Assembly: GCA_007674295.1 (NCBI GenBank)
Contig: CM017449.1
Coordinates: 124,001-188,000, forward strand
DNA length: 64,000 nucleotides
DNA from: Antonospora locustae
Lineage: Eukaryota; Microsporidia
Reading direction: 5' to 3'
The position numbers were made by a program, and so were the translations under genes. The notes under the pieces are model-generated. The model ran no database searches and had not been told where the DNA came from. It worked only from the letters and a program-made list of their open reading frames with translations. Below are positions 55,813-64,000 of the stretch, piece by piece; the stretch's first letter is position 1, and every line of letters begins with the position of its first letter.

Positions 55813-56524
55813 GTGCGTCACAGGCTGCACAGAGTGCGCGGTAGCGCGTCTTGCCCCCGCTCTGGACTTCTTGCACAAGTCCGTCGGCCACCATTGTGTC
55901 CATCAGAACCCTTATGTCATCTGCTGAGAGGGAAACAGAGGACACTCCCGACGCTTGCACTAAATCTGCAATATCGCTTGCAGCAGGGAGCATGCAGGCA
56001 CTCACCAACGCATGTGTGTGTTCACCTGTTCTTCGTACAAGAAATGCAAGGACAACCTTGGTCATCTCACAGATAAATGCTTCGTCGGGCTCGCATTCGT
56101 TGAACCACACACCGCCAGTCAATTCGTCAGAAGGCGTCTGGCCATAGAGTATGTAAACTCGTCTATTGCTTTTCACAGACTTCACTGCCTTCACCAGCAG
56201 CCTTGCCTCCAGTGTCTTGAGCACCTTTGCGATCAGAGCCTGCGCCATGTTGCTTTTCGCCTTGAGATCGCGCAGCTGCATGCCGCTGCTACCGCTGTCT
56301 CTCACTAGGTTGTATATTATTCTCTCGTCGTTGCTTGCAAAGTGTTGCGATGCACGGTACACCAGCCTGCCGTTGCTGTTTATGACGTCGACGCGCTGTT
56401 GCTTGATCAGCTCGTTCAGCGCCCTCGCCATGTCCTCCTGCGACGCACGCGGGTACTGACATGCAATATCTTCTTCTGTTGCGCCGTCTGCAAAGCCCTT
56501 GAGAAACTCCACAAGCGTCTCCAT
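55793..56524 (-). CDS. RPC34: RNA polymerase III subunit RPC34 (RPC6)
   Basis: The protein has 243 residues. Tandem winged helices lead to the RPC34 signature LKAKSNMAQALIAKVLKTLEARLLVKAVKSVKSNRRVYILY followed by SDELTGGVWFN and DEAFI (ELTGGxWYxDxExDxEFI). It bridges TFIIIB and Pol III and helps open promoters; tRNA-Val and U6 here are Pol III genes. The C-terminal iron-sulfur/zinc end is replaced by a short Cys-containing tail (LCAACDALTQ). CCCC lies just before the ATG. Its last 20 nt overlap the end of eIF3i on the other strand. Confidence 0.85.
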   Translation of the reverse strand: METLVEFLKGFADGATEEDIACQYPRASQEDMARALNELIKQQRVDVINSNGRLVYRASQHFASNDERIIYNLVRDSGSSGMQLRDLKAKSNMAQALIAKVLKTLEARLLVKAVKSVKSNRRVYILYGQTPSDELTGGVWFNECEPDEAFICEMTKVVLAFLVRRTGEHTHALVSACMLPAASDIADLVQASGVSSVSLSADDIRVLMDTMVADGLVQEVQSGGKTRYRALCAACDALTQSDA

Positions 56525-56604
56525 AGGGGATGCACGCTTCCGGTGACAGCGCTGCATAGACACGCATTTCAGAAGGTGCATTTAAGAAGGCTGTTGCATA
56601 AAGC

Positions 56605-58308
56605 ATGTTGCAGGAAATACAAAGGCTCTACGATGAGGAGGTGCATAAGCTTGGGAATGTGTTGCCGAAAGTCCTGCTTTTCCAGAACAGGGATCACCTG
56701 TGTGCTGCAGTGCAGCATGCACTTGGCAGCCTGCGAGTGTCCTGTACTGTGAGCATTGTTGTGGGGCTTGACATGCTGGCAATCTGTGAAGAGGACCCAC
56801 TGCTTGCTAATACACTCGCTGCAAACCATCCAAGAGGTCTGTGTCTCATCAGGCGCCATCTTACGCGGCTTGCAAGTGCTATGCTGTGCCGTGTTGGAAT
56901 AACAGCTGCACGTGCATCTGACATAAATATGCTTTTGGACATCTATTTTCAGATAACAAGCATGTTTTCGTGTCACACAGAGTGTTTAAAGCGCTTCTAC
57001 ACAAGAATCGGCGAGAGGGCTGTTCTTGTGCAGTCAGGCAACACGGTGCGGAGAGGACCCTGCAGCACAGACCTTGTTGTGCTTGAGGCATGTGTGGAGC
57101 CCTGCGGAAAAGAGCACCGCTCCAGCACGCGAGTCCACAGATGCGAGAACCCGATGTGCAGGGATGGTGACCACATGATTGAAAAAGAGATTCGGCACAT
57201 GCACGCTGAGGATGCATGCACGGATGCATGCTGCAAAGACACGTTGCCGTGTGCATCTGGCATGCGAGAGCGATACATAGCGAGGAGCACGTCGCAATAC
57301 CTCGTAGTTAGCAGCAGAAATTGCATTAAGCTCGTGCTTGACGGCCCAGAGCCAATTCTTCGGTGCAGCAACTGCCGGCTGGCACTTAGTGAGAGACAGT
57401 GTAGCACATCTGCTGTTTTCAGGCACAACTACATTCTGCATGACTCGACGACGAGCATTAGGGGCCATTCGTACTTCCCCGTTGAGTGTGGTAGAAGGTG
57501 CATTCTTGTGGGCCGTGCAGTCAGGGGCACAGAGCTACGTCCGGAGCTGTGCATATTGGGTGTGTTTGTCCGGACAAGCGAGAGTGCTGGAAAAATAGTG
57601 CGTGAGAAAGACACTGCAAGTGCACTGAGAAGCATCTACAAAACGACACACAGCATGTTTTTATCGAACGAGGAGACACACTACACATTGCTTGTGATTC
57701 TGAGTGCGTTTGCGGTGGCAACACCGAGAGTTGTTTTGTTCACAAATGAGGTCAACTATGTGAGGCACTACGCCATGAACTACTTTCACTCGTTCAACCT
57801 TGACGTGCCAGTAGAGCTTGAGCTGGGTACCACCGGGGCACGTGCCGGTGTGTTGGTTGTAAGGCCCGATGCAGACACAGGATGCCGAGGTAGTGCTGCG
57901 GACTTCGTCTTCCATGTCAGAGTGGAGAACGCAGACATCAACTACAGGTACGAGAGAGCTGCAGGTGGCAAATGCTGGAAGCTCTGCAGCGCAGCAGAGG
58001 CAGGCCAGCATTCACTTTCCTACATCCAGAAAGCCTTTCTTAGCCTGCGGGCCTTCTTCAGAGAGACTATAAGCCCACCTAGACTTCTCAGCTATGTTCA
58101 GACTCTTGTGTCTGGTCTAGCACATATCACGCAGCACAGTGTTTCTCTTGCAGACGTCCGCTTTGTAGAAACTCTTCTGCGGTCTGCAGTTGTCCCGGAC
58201 GTTGGGAGACATGCATGCGCAGGCAGAAGAGGTGCGTGTGCTGGCACTCGGCAGAAAACTTCTGGGGCGGAGGTGCCTACGGACATGAGGAGGCGCACGT
58301 GGCAATAA
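56605..58308 (+). CDS. divergent MCM-like protein without ATPase motifs (tentative)
   Basis: The protein has 567 residues, Cys-rich. Order of features: an N-terminal helical part with VVGLDMLAICEEDPLLANTL; a possible OB strand and Cys cluster (ACVEPCGKEH, then RCENPMC); a CxxC in ILRCSNCRLALS; a strand run RCILVGRAVRGTELRPELCILGVF like the MCM PGDxVxxxGI region; a late ADFVFHVRVENADINYRYER like MCM FDLxFxLxDxxDxxxD; and SPPRLLSYVQTLVSGLAHIT, like the MCM lid. Walker A, Walker B and the Arg finger are not visible. It could be an inactive MCM paralogue; the match is pattern-based only. Confidence 0.35.
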   Translation: MLQEIQRLYDEEVHKLGNVLPKVLLFQNRDHLCAAVQHALGSLRVSCTVSIVVGLDMLAICEEDPLLANTLAANHPRGLCLIRRHLTRLASAMLCRVGITAARASDINMLLDIYFQITSMFSCHTECLKRFYTRIGERAVLVQSGNTVRRGPCSTDLVVLEACVEPCGKEHRSSTRVHRCENPMCRDGDHMIEKEIRHMHAEDACTDACCKDTLPCASGMRERYIARSTSQYLVVSSRNCIKLVLDGPEPILRCSNCRLALSERQCSTSAVFRHNYILHDSTTSIRGHSYFPVECGRRCILVGRAVRGTELRPELCILGVFVRTSESAGKIVREKDTASALRSIYKTTHSMFLSNEETHYTLLVILSAFAVATPRVVLFTNEVNYVRHYAMNYFHSFNLDVPVELELGTTGARAGVLVVRPDADTGCRGSAADFVFHVRVENADINYRYERAAGGKCWKLCSAAEAGQHSLSYIQKAFLSLRAFFRETISPPRLLSYVQTLVSGLAHITQHSVSLADVRFVETLLRSAVVPDVGRHACAGRRGACAGTRQKTSGAEVPTDMRRRTWQ

Positions 58309-58369
58309 ATACTTGTTGCAGACAGTGCTAGATACACGTGGTTTATTAAGACAGTCGTGCAGCTGTGGA

Positions 58370-58873
58370 TTAGTGGTAGAAGTCGTAGTCCTTTTCTCCA
58401 TGTCTGACAGTGATGGACCCGTCGGGATGTCTTACTTCCTTTATCCCGCCCTCAAAGGTCTTTTCCACCTGTCCGTTTGGAAACTCGTATGTTATTGTCT
58501 TGCTCTTTGCATCATACAAGTACCTGATGTTCTTTCGCTTGTCCACAACATAAGTGCTTCCGTCCTTCAGATAGTACCGTGTCTTGTGCCGCATTTTATC
58601 TGTATGCACAACCTTCTTTGTCTCTATCATCTCCCTGTACTCTGTATTGAGTGTGCGCAGCTTAATGATCTCCTCTCTGAGAATGTCAACGAGCGTTGTG
58701 TTCTTGTTCTTGTCCATCTTCTGAATTAATGCTTCTATGTACTTTGCATTTTCTTTTATGCGTACTTGCAGCAGAAGCAGGTCCTCTGTCATTTTGGTTT
58801 GTGTTTCCGGGGCTGTTGCACAAGTGAAGTGCTTGGCCATAACCGGAAGCACGTACTGCTGCAAGTTGTGCAT
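58370..58873 (-). CDS. TCP10_C (CPAP/Sas4-type) domain protein
   Basis: The protein has 167 residues: a coiled coil (about 40-90, ALIQKMDKNKN then LREEIIKLRTLN) followed by a C-terminal G-box beta sheet of short repeats (YYLKDGSTYVV, IRYLYDAKSKTITYEFPNGQ, EKTFEGGIKEVRHPDGS). This matches the TCP domain of CENPJ/CPAP and Sas-4, which binds STIL/Ana2 peptides in centrioles. Microsporidia have spindle plaques and no centrioles. Start uncertain: ATGs at 58873 and 58792 are both possible and neither has an adjacent CCC run. Confidence 0.72.
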   Translation of the reverse strand: MHNLQQYVLPVMAKHFTCATAPETQTKMTEDLLLLQVRIKENAKYIEALIQKMDKNKNTTLVDILREEIIKLRTLNTEYREMIETKKVVHTDKMRHKTRYYLKDGSTYVVDKRKNIRYLYDAKSKTITYEFPNGQVEKTFEGGIKEVRHPDGSITVRHGEKDYDFYH

Positions 58874-58908
58874 TTTCGGTACTAGTCTGTGAAAAAGCAC
58901 CCCCAGGA

Positions 58909-60474
58909 ATGCAAAGTGGCCCCCTGAAAGCGTATGTTCTTGTCAAGGACCTTCCAGCACAAGTCCAGAGCGACAACATCAGAGCAGCAGCCACGGTTGC
59001 GTCGATTGTGCGCACGTGCCTGGGCCCACACTCGATGCAGAAGATGGTTATCACCAGGATTGGCTCCATCGAACTCACAAACGACGGAAATGCAATACTA
59101 CGGGAGATCGACGTGGCACACCCAGCTGCAAAGTCGCTTCTAGAGCTTGCAAAGACACAGGATGACGAGGTTGGCGATGGCACAACTTCTGTGATTGTTC
59201 TTGCTGCAGAGCTGCTGCAGAAGATGTCGGGATTGCTTCTTGGCGGTGTCCACCCAGTGAGGGTAACGCAAGCTATGGGGAGGGTTTTGGGGCATTGTCT
59301 TGAGCATCTGAAGGGCCTGGCTGTGGATGTTGGAAAGAGTGAAGGCGAGCAGCTCGCGATTGTGAGTGCAAGTGTTGGAACCAAGCTGTGCAGCGTGCTT
59401 GGCGTCCGCGTTGACAAGCTTGCGTTGAAAGCAGTGAGGACGATTTTTAGTGAGGAGTCTGGCACAATGCGAGTTGACCTTAAGGGCGACATGAAGGTTG
59501 AGAAGATTCTGGGAAGCGATCTTGGTGCATGCGAAGTTTTAGACGGCGTGATTCTGAACAAGAACATCATACACGCACAGATGAGACGGCATATTGAGAA
59601 CCCTAGAATTCTGGTTCTTGATGCGCCTCTTGAGTACAAGAAGGGCGAGAGCCAGACATCGTACGAATTCAAAGACCCCGGTGCGTTCAAAAGGGCACTT
59701 GAGGTGGAGGAGGAGCAGATCAGACAGATGTGTGAGCGCATAGTCGAGCTGAATCCAGACGTTGTTGTGACGGAGAAGGGCATCTCAGACCTTGCAATGT
59801 CCATTTTGTTTGCAAACAACATAACTGCACTTAGGAGGCTCAAAAAGAGCGAGGCAACAAGGTTGGCAAAGGCATGCGGCGGAACTGTGGTCTCAAGTCT
59901 GGAGGCTCTCGATCAGAAAGTCCTTGGAAAGAGGTGCGGACTGTTTGAGTATGTGAAAATTGGCGACGAATACTTCTGTAAATTCTCGCGATGCACAAAG
60001 CCCAGGGCATGTAGTGTAATTCTGCGCGCACCCTCGAAGGATCTACTTGACGAGCTTGAGCGGAACTTCTACGATGCAGTCAAGGTGGCAAAAAATGTTC
60101 TTCTGTGCCCAAAGATGTGTCCAGGGGGCGGCGCAACAGAAATGGCCCTGAGTCTCTGCATGGAAAAGTTCAGAGGAGCAGACATCGAGAGGGCTGTTGC
60201 TGAGAGGACTGCGGAAGCACTGCAGACCATTCCAGACGTGCTCGCAAGAAACAGTGGACACTCGAGCCCGCTGGACCTTGTTGCAGAGCTTGAGACAAAA
60301 CAGAGACAGAGCCGGTTCTTTGGAATCGATGGTGTTCGGGGCGAGGTTGTCGACATGCGGGGTAGAGTCATGGAGCCGATGGTCGTGAAGGCACAGATGT
60401 TGAAGTCTGCATTTGAGGCTGCAAGCCTGATTCTGAGAGTTGATGGCGTGATTCAGTCAACAAGAAGCAAATAA
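58909..60474 (+). CDS. CCT3: chaperonin CCT subunit gamma
   Basis: The protein has 521 residues, near full length for CCT. Class II chaperonin ATPase motifs are present: VRTCLGPHSMQKM, TNDGNAILREIDVAHP, DDEVGDGTTSVIVLA, and CPGGGATEMALS. SVILRAPSKDLLDELERNFYDAVKVAKNVLLCPK is specific to the gamma subunit. CCT folds actin and tubulin. CCCCC lies about 5 nt before the ATG, and the stop codon lies inside AATAAA (60470-60475). It is divergent from the TCP10_C gene with a 35-nt gap. Confidence 0.95.
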   Translation: MQSGPLKAYVLVKDLPAQVQSDNIRAAATVASIVRTCLGPHSMQKMVITRIGSIELTNDGNAILREIDVAHPAAKSLLELAKTQDDEVGDGTTSVIVLAAELLQKMSGLLLGGVHPVRVTQAMGRVLGHCLEHLKGLAVDVGKSEGEQLAIVSASVGTKLCSVLGVRVDKLALKAVRTIFSEESGTMRVDLKGDMKVEKILGSDLGACEVLDGVILNKNIIHAQMRRHIENPRILVLDAPLEYKKGESQTSYEFKDPGAFKRALEVEEEQIRQMCERIVELNPDVVVTEKGISDLAMSILFANNITALRRLKKSEATRLAKACGGTVVSSLEALDQKVLGKRCGLFEYVKIGDEYFCKFSRCTKPRACSVILRAPSKDLLDELERNFYDAVKVAKNVLLCPKMCPGGGATEMALSLCMEKFRGADIERAVAERTAEALQTIPDVLARNSGHSSPLDLVAELETKQRQSRFFGIDGVRGEVVDMRGRVMEPMVVKAQMLKSAFEAASLILRVDGVIQSTRSK

Positions 60475-60564
60475 ACTACTTCTTCAAACTGCCTGCAAGT
60501 ACATCCTGCAGCAACGTTTGATATCTGAAACATACCTCATAATAACAAGCAGCCCCTTTGGGCC

Positions 60565-60906
60565 ATGCAGAAGACACCCGGAAAGGATGCACCTCGCATA
60601 CGCCTGACAGACAGACTGCTTCCCATTGCAAACATATCAAAGATAATGAAGAAGCCAATCCCCCCGTCTGCAAAGGTGTCCAAGGATGCAAAGGAGATCA
60701 TGCAGAAGGCCGGGTCTGAGTTTATCGCAATCGTCACGTGTGTGGCTAAGGAAATATGCGCCGCAGAAAACCGCAAGACGCTTGTTGGTGAGGATCTTGT
60801 AAGGGCAATGGAAAGTCTCGGAATGCCGCACTATGCAGAGCTGACAAGGAAGTATCTCATCAAGTACAAGGATGGCATGCAGCACACAAAGATGCGGCGA
60901 ATGTAA
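60565..60906 (+). CDS. HAP3: CCAAT-binding factor subunit HAP3/NF-YB
   Basis: This 113-residue histone-fold protein reads DRLLPIANISKIMKKPIPPSAKVSKDAKEIMQKAGSEF and then RKTLVGEDLVRAMESLGMPHY, nearly the canonical NF-YB sequence (DRFLPIANISRIMK, then KTINGDDLLWAM). It pairs with NF-YC/HAP5 and, with NF-YA, binds CCAAT boxes. The Dpb4/Dr1 relatives diverge at the first helix, so HAP3 is favoured. GGGCC directly precedes the ATG. Its stop is 4 nt from the convergent MIS12-like stop. Confidence 0.9.
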   Translation: MQKTPGKDAPRIRLTDRLLPIANISKIMKKPIPPSAKVSKDAKEIMQKAGSEFIAIVTCVAKEICAAENRKTLVGEDLVRAMESLGMPHYAELTRKYLIKYKDGMQHTKMRRM

Positions 60907-60910
60907 GCGT

Positions 60911-61621
60911 TTATTGCAAGAAAGCCTCGCAGGCTGCTGTGTAGTTTGCGGGGTGCTCTGGCGGGCTTCCGGAAATCTGCCTTATGTAGAAAAGTAACAT
61001 ATCTGCGGATGCACGCTGGTACAGCTCATCCCGCTCCTTTTTATACATCTCACACTTAATGCCTTTGAACTCTACGGCCTCGCTGTCGCCGTTGTCTCTC
61101 TGGAGCCGCCTCTCAACAAAGTCCTGGCACATTCTCTCTGCCTCTGCAGACAATCGCTGCAGCATGTCGGTGCTCTCTGCCACTGCAGCAACATTGCCTT
61201 CATGCTGCAGAAGCCTCTCATACTGCGCAAGCGCAAACATCTCTGCCTCAATCTCGCCCTCCAGCCTCATTCGCTCGCCTCTCAAGTACTTCTCCTCCTC
61301 AACTATCTGAAGAAACTCATCTGCAAGCTTTTGCACGTTCACCTCGCATCTTAGGTCAGTAGCCTTTCTCTCAATGTTAAAGTGTCTAGGAAACGAGAAG
61401 ATTGTCTGGAGCACGAAGTTCTGAAACAGAAAGAGGTTTCTTGAGAGAGACTGCAAGATTACGTCGAGTGCATGTTTTTTGTTTCTGGAAATGCCAGAGA
61501 CGCCTCTAAAGGAAACAGCCTCGATGCTCTTCTGTGTCCGCCTCTGTATCTCCTCCTGGAGCTCTCTTATAAGCGAGACAGGTACAAACTCAAAGTACTC
61601 GATTTCGTCTACCTCAGTCAT
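60911..61621 (-). CDS. MTW1: kinetochore protein MIS12/MTW1-like
   Basis: The protein has 236 residues. VILQSLSRNLFLFQNFVLQTIFSFPRHFNIE resembles the Mis12 signature LEKNFDKFELYxLRNIFxIP. It is followed by a long coiled coil (about 90-175, FLQIVEEEKYLRGERMRLE onward). The N-terminus, FEFVPVSLIRELQEEIQ, is consistent with the family. Mis12 connects the inner kinetochore to NDC80, of which SPC24 is in this window. CCCC lies a few bases before the ATG. Confidence 0.55.
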   Translation of the reverse strand: MTEVDEIEYFEFVPVSLIRELQEEIQRRTQKSIEAVSFRGVSGISRNKKHALDVILQSLSRNLFLFQNFVLQTIFSFPRHFNIERKATDLRCEVNVQKLADEFLQIVEEEKYLRGERMRLEGEIEAEMFALAQYERLLQHEGNVAAVAESTDMLQRLSAEAERMCQDFVERRLQRDNGDSEAVEFKGIKCEMYKKERDELYQRASADMLLFYIRQISGSPPEHPANYTAACEAFLQ

Positions 61622-61694
61622 GATGGGGCCAGCCCCTAGAACATATGGACAAGGCTTTCACAGGTGCATAGGCGGGTTCTGCGACTGCAGCCCT

Positions 61695-62285
61695 TTAGAG
61701 ACCCTCCTCCGAAAGCACAAGCTTTGTCCACTTCTGCACTAGTGCCCGTGCAAGCTTCCTGATGTCCTTGTCCTCTCTGGGATTGAGGCTGTAGAAGTTC
61801 ACAATCTTTCCGACCTGGCTGCTCTCCAGATGCCAGGTGTCGACCTTCATGTGCATGAGAGCCTCGAGCATGCTTTTCTTGATCTTGATGTTCGGCAGCG
61901 ACCTGTCGGGAAGTGGCTCGAGCCACGCCCTGATTGCAGCAAGAACACCGTTCTCCATGAGCGCGCTCTGGTATTTTCTGTTTATCAGCTTTCCGTACAG
62001 GCCATCAAGCAGGGCCATTTTCTCAATCGCAGGCCTCTGTTCCTCGTTGTTTTTGTTATCAACTGCAGCTGCAGCCCTCATCTTCTCCACAAGCGACAGT
62101 GCCTGCGAGCCGATGTCCTCCTCTACCACCTTTTCTAGCTTTTTGCTCCGCGTGCGTCCGCGGGCTCTCCTTCTCTTGGGGCCCTCATCATCTTCCCTCT
62201 GTGAATTGTCTGCATGTGGCTCTGCACTAACATTTTTATGCTTCTGCTCCGGGCAGAAAGATGTCCTTTCGTCACCCTGCTCCAT
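61695..62285 (-). CDS. SPN1: transcription elongation factor SPN1/IWS1
   Basis: The protein has 196 residues. The TND domain reads NGVLAAIRAWLEPLPDRSLPNIKIKKSML and then SSQVGKIVNFYSLNPREDKDIRKLARALVQKW, closely matching Iws1 (WLEPLPDxSLPxLxI, then GIGKVVxFLxxxPxE). The N-terminal 70 residues are basic and charged (PKRRRARGRTRSKK). Spn1 binds Spt6 and RNA polymerase II during elongation. CCCC directly precedes the ATG at 62285; the frame is open further upstream without a signal. Confidence 0.9.
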   Translation of the reverse strand: MEQGDERTSFCPEQKHKNVSAEPHADNSQREDDEGPKRRRARGRTRSKKLEKVVEEDIGSQALSLVEKMRAAAAVDNKNNEEQRPAIEKMALLDGLYGKLINRKYQSALMENGVLAAIRAWLEPLPDRSLPNIKIKKSMLEALMHMKVDTWHLESSQVGKIVNFYSLNPREDKDIRKLARALVQKWTKLVLSEEGL

Positions 62286-62481
62286 GGGGCGCTGTTTTTG
62301 GTGCTCTGCATTTGCTGTATGCAGAGACTCAGACCATAGGGCCTGGTTACCATCGATGCCACAATATGCAAGAACATTGTGCATGTGCACCAGCAAGCAT
62401 CAGAAAAGTGCATTTATTTAGTAATCAAGGCATGAGGCGTTCTGTATACATGACGATACGTTTGCATGCTGCAGAAAAAGA

Positions 62482-63138
62482 CTACAATTCCTCCTTTGCA
62501 GGACGCTGCTTGGACTCAGCAAGCGACATACTGAGTGCAAGGGCAAGCTCGGGATCGTTCTCCAACTCGTTGAGATCCATTCCCAGGATCCTTGTGACGC
62601 TGCTAAAAAAGTCATCATTAAGACCCACAACCACTGTATTGCATGCATCTAGCTTTTCAGTCTTACTTGAAATAACATTTCTCACCAACTCTGCATGCTC
62701 TCCAAACAGCACAAGAGCCAGTCTGATTGGCAAGCACACCACTTTGTTGATACACTCCACCAGCTCGCAGAGAACGCTGTCCAATTCATGCGGCCCTAGA
62801 TCTGCGCCAAAGAAGACAAGCATTCTCTTGTCTGACTCCTGCCTGTTCATCAGCGCAATTCTGCTTCTCTGGAACACACTGCCAAGCATCAGGTTATCGT
62901 CTAGCCGGACTCTGGAAACAAAGGAGTCAAGGTGCGGCTTGCTGCATGTCGGAGTCAGAATGTAGTTGTGCTCTGGCTGTGCAAGCGGTGCCACGCCAAC
63001 GCTATTTTCGCTGTTCTGGAGCATAGTGCTTATGACAGACGTGACTGCCTCTTTCTGCAGAATGAACCTGCTTGGAAGGTAGTCTTGGTTTTGCATGGAC
63101 ACTGTGTTGTCAAGAAGAATCATAAGTGTCTGTGGCAT
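62482..63138 (-). CDS. RPN10: 26S proteasome ubiquitin receptor Rpn10
   Basis: The protein has 218 residues. An N-terminal VWA domain starts TLMILLDNTVSMQNQDYLPSRF, matching the Rpn10 pattern VDNSxxMRNGDYxPTRL, and continues with KRMLVFFGADL. A ubiquitin-interacting motif, DPELALALSMSLAE, lies near residues 193-207. It is short, like yeast Rpn10 with one UIM, while animal PSMD4 has more. CCCAC directly precedes the ATG. Confidence 0.92.
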   Translation of the reverse strand: MPQTLMILLDNTVSMQNQDYLPSRFILQKEAVTSVISTMLQNSENSVGVAPLAQPEHNYILTPTCSKPHLDSFVSRVRLDDNLMLGSVFQRSRIALMNRQESDKRMLVFFGADLGPHELDSVLCELVECINKVVCLPIRLALVLFGEHAELVRNVISSKTEKLDACNTVVVGLNDDFFSSVTRILGMDLNELENDPELALALSMSLAESKQRPAKEEL

Positions 63139-63229
63139 GTGGGTACGGAACGGTGTTTATTAAATTAGTCTTCAAAGGTCATGAGGATTCTGAAGAGATG
63201 TAGTTAAGCAAGCTTTATCATCTTCCAGC

Positions 63230-64000
63230 TTATCGTTCTGACTTTGCCTTAAAAAGGGAAATAACCGGAGCCTCTTGCTTATCTAGAAGAGACATATTAT
63301 CTATAATCATAAAAAACACGTTTTGACACTTTCCGATTTCTTCCTCATGTCCACATACTTTAAAGCTCGATATACTTATGCGTTTCAAAAAGTGAGGAGC
63401 ATCAACAACCATAGTCTCATACTCTCCGCCTTCTCCGCAGTAATTTATGTCTCTGAACCTGCTTTTGTCATAAAAGTCCTTGACATATATCAGATCCTTA
63501 TTTAGAGCATTCTGGTCTAGATCACTACCTGCAACTTTCACAACCCTTGCGTCTATTCCGTATGCTATCATGTTACTAAGCAGCTCTTTCTGATTCATCT
63601 GAAACAAAGGTGTCAGAGACTGGAGATTGAGACGCCTGCAGACGTTCTCGATTCTGTTTTTCTGATAGACAGATAGAACGGCTCCTGATGAAACGCCCTC
63701 AAAAAACACTTTTGAGAGTGTATCCTTTACACCTTGAAAGAGGTCTTCCACTTCATCGTGCTCAACAGGACCGTATTCAAGCTCTTTGTTTAGTGCCATG
63801 CACTTTGTATTGTGCAGAAATAGTGGTACTCCCATGCAAGCTCCATAGTTTCTAATGATCTCCTTGCCCACTGTCTGGAACATAAAACTGTCGATTGTGC
63901 TTGTCTCACAGTACACATACAGAAGTCCAACCAGATGGTGACCCTCATCTATCAGCTTGCACACCGCATACATGCTGTCCTTGCCTCCGCTCACCAGTCC
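63230..64000 (-). CDS. DPH6: diphthine-ammonia ligase DPH6, 5' end cut by window edge
   Basis: The 256 residues visible run from the edge to the stop at 63230. The first residues, GLVSGGKDSMYAV, carry the PP-loop SGGKDS that binds ATP. Later blocks are TPLFQMNQKELLSNMIAYGIDARVVKVAGSDLD and GEGGEYETMVVDAP, matching the family's LWxxxxxxLLxEMI and GExGEYHTxVxDxP. It amidates diphthine to diphthamide on elongation factor 2. Only about 10 residues are missing. The appended RidA-like domains of yeast Dph6 are absent. Confidence 0.92.
   Translation of the reverse strand, partial: GLVSGGKDSMYAVCKLIDEGHHLVGLLYVYCETSTIDSFMFQTVGKEIIRNYGACMGVPLFLHNTKCMALNKELEYGPVEHDEVEDLFQGVKDTLSKVFFEGVSSGAVLSVYQKNRIENVCRRLNLQSLTPLFQMNQKELLSNMIAYGIDARVVKVAGSDLDQNALNKDLIYVKDFYDKSRFRDINYCGEGGEYETMVVDAPHFLKRISISSFKVCGHEEEIGKCQNVFFMIIDNMSLLDKQEAPVISLFKAKSER

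Noticed and set aside
1..64000. CRISPR arrays, insertion sequences, rRNA operon, Shine-Dalgarno sites
   Set aside because: None seen. The gene set (TRA1, eIF3, CCT, SRP68, U6) is eukaryotic, so bacterial features are not expected.

Overview
The window is a stretch of a very compact eukaryotic genome, almost certainly a microsporidian. About 50 mostly uninterrupted eukaryotic-type genes are packed on both strands with gaps of a few tens of bases, some abutting or overlapping. I saw no convincing intron. Several products are shorter than their yeast or human relatives. Two signals recur throughout. The first is a CCC or GGG run just upstream of most start codons, a known microsporidian initiation-region feature. 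The second is an AATAAA signal at or just after many stop codons. I used the CCC/GGG run to choose starts, so many starts differ from the longest possible frame. I cannot name genus or species.

Layout. 1-10 kb: left-edge fragment, eS25, a possible Mediator subunit, a membrane J-protein, a class 3 lipase, a small helical protein, ORC2, RPF1, and an isoleucyl-tRNA synthetase that lacks its N-terminal HIGH-motif half, followed by the longest gene-free and AT-richest stretch (8861-10007). 10-20 kb: the 3023-residue TRA1 pseudokinase, a U6 snRNA gene and ULP1. 20-37 kb: Rab GDI, uL4, SRP68, an SMP-domain membrane protein, CAF1, a UBC8-type E2, CEF1, a coiled-coil protein, an Exo70-like subunit, CET1, PRE3, a PAP2 phosphatase, GCN5, SPC24, DPM1 and a homeodomain protein. 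37-46 kb: POL12, an FYR-domain protein, MetAP2, CutA, UTP10, an AGC kinase and RPN7. 46-52 kb: three glycerolipid acyltransferases (DGAT-like, LPAT, GPAT) around a KH protein. 52-64 kb: TAF12-like, Nup82/88-like, tRNA-Val(CAC), eIF3i, RPC34, an MCM-like protein without ATPase motifs, a TCP10_C protein, CCT3, HAP3, MIS12-like, SPN1, RPN10 and DPH6 (running off the right edge).

Themes. Chromatin and transcription: TRA1, GCN5 and TAF12-like together point to a retained SAGA-type coactivator, alongside Mediator-like, SPN1, HAP3, FYR and homeodomain proteins. Protein turnover: PRE3, RPN7, RPN10, UBC8, ULP1. Kinetochore and replication: SPC24, MIS12-like, ORC2, POL12. Glycerolipid metabolism: GPAT, LPAT, PAP2 and DGAT would complete a triacylglycerol route, with a lipase to break it down. 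Splicing: U6 plus CEF1.

Most notable: the headless IleRS beside the AT-rich island, a U6 gene with changes at otherwise invariant positions, the acyltransferase cluster, a centriolar-type TCP10_C domain in a lineage without centrioles, and a degenerate MCM.
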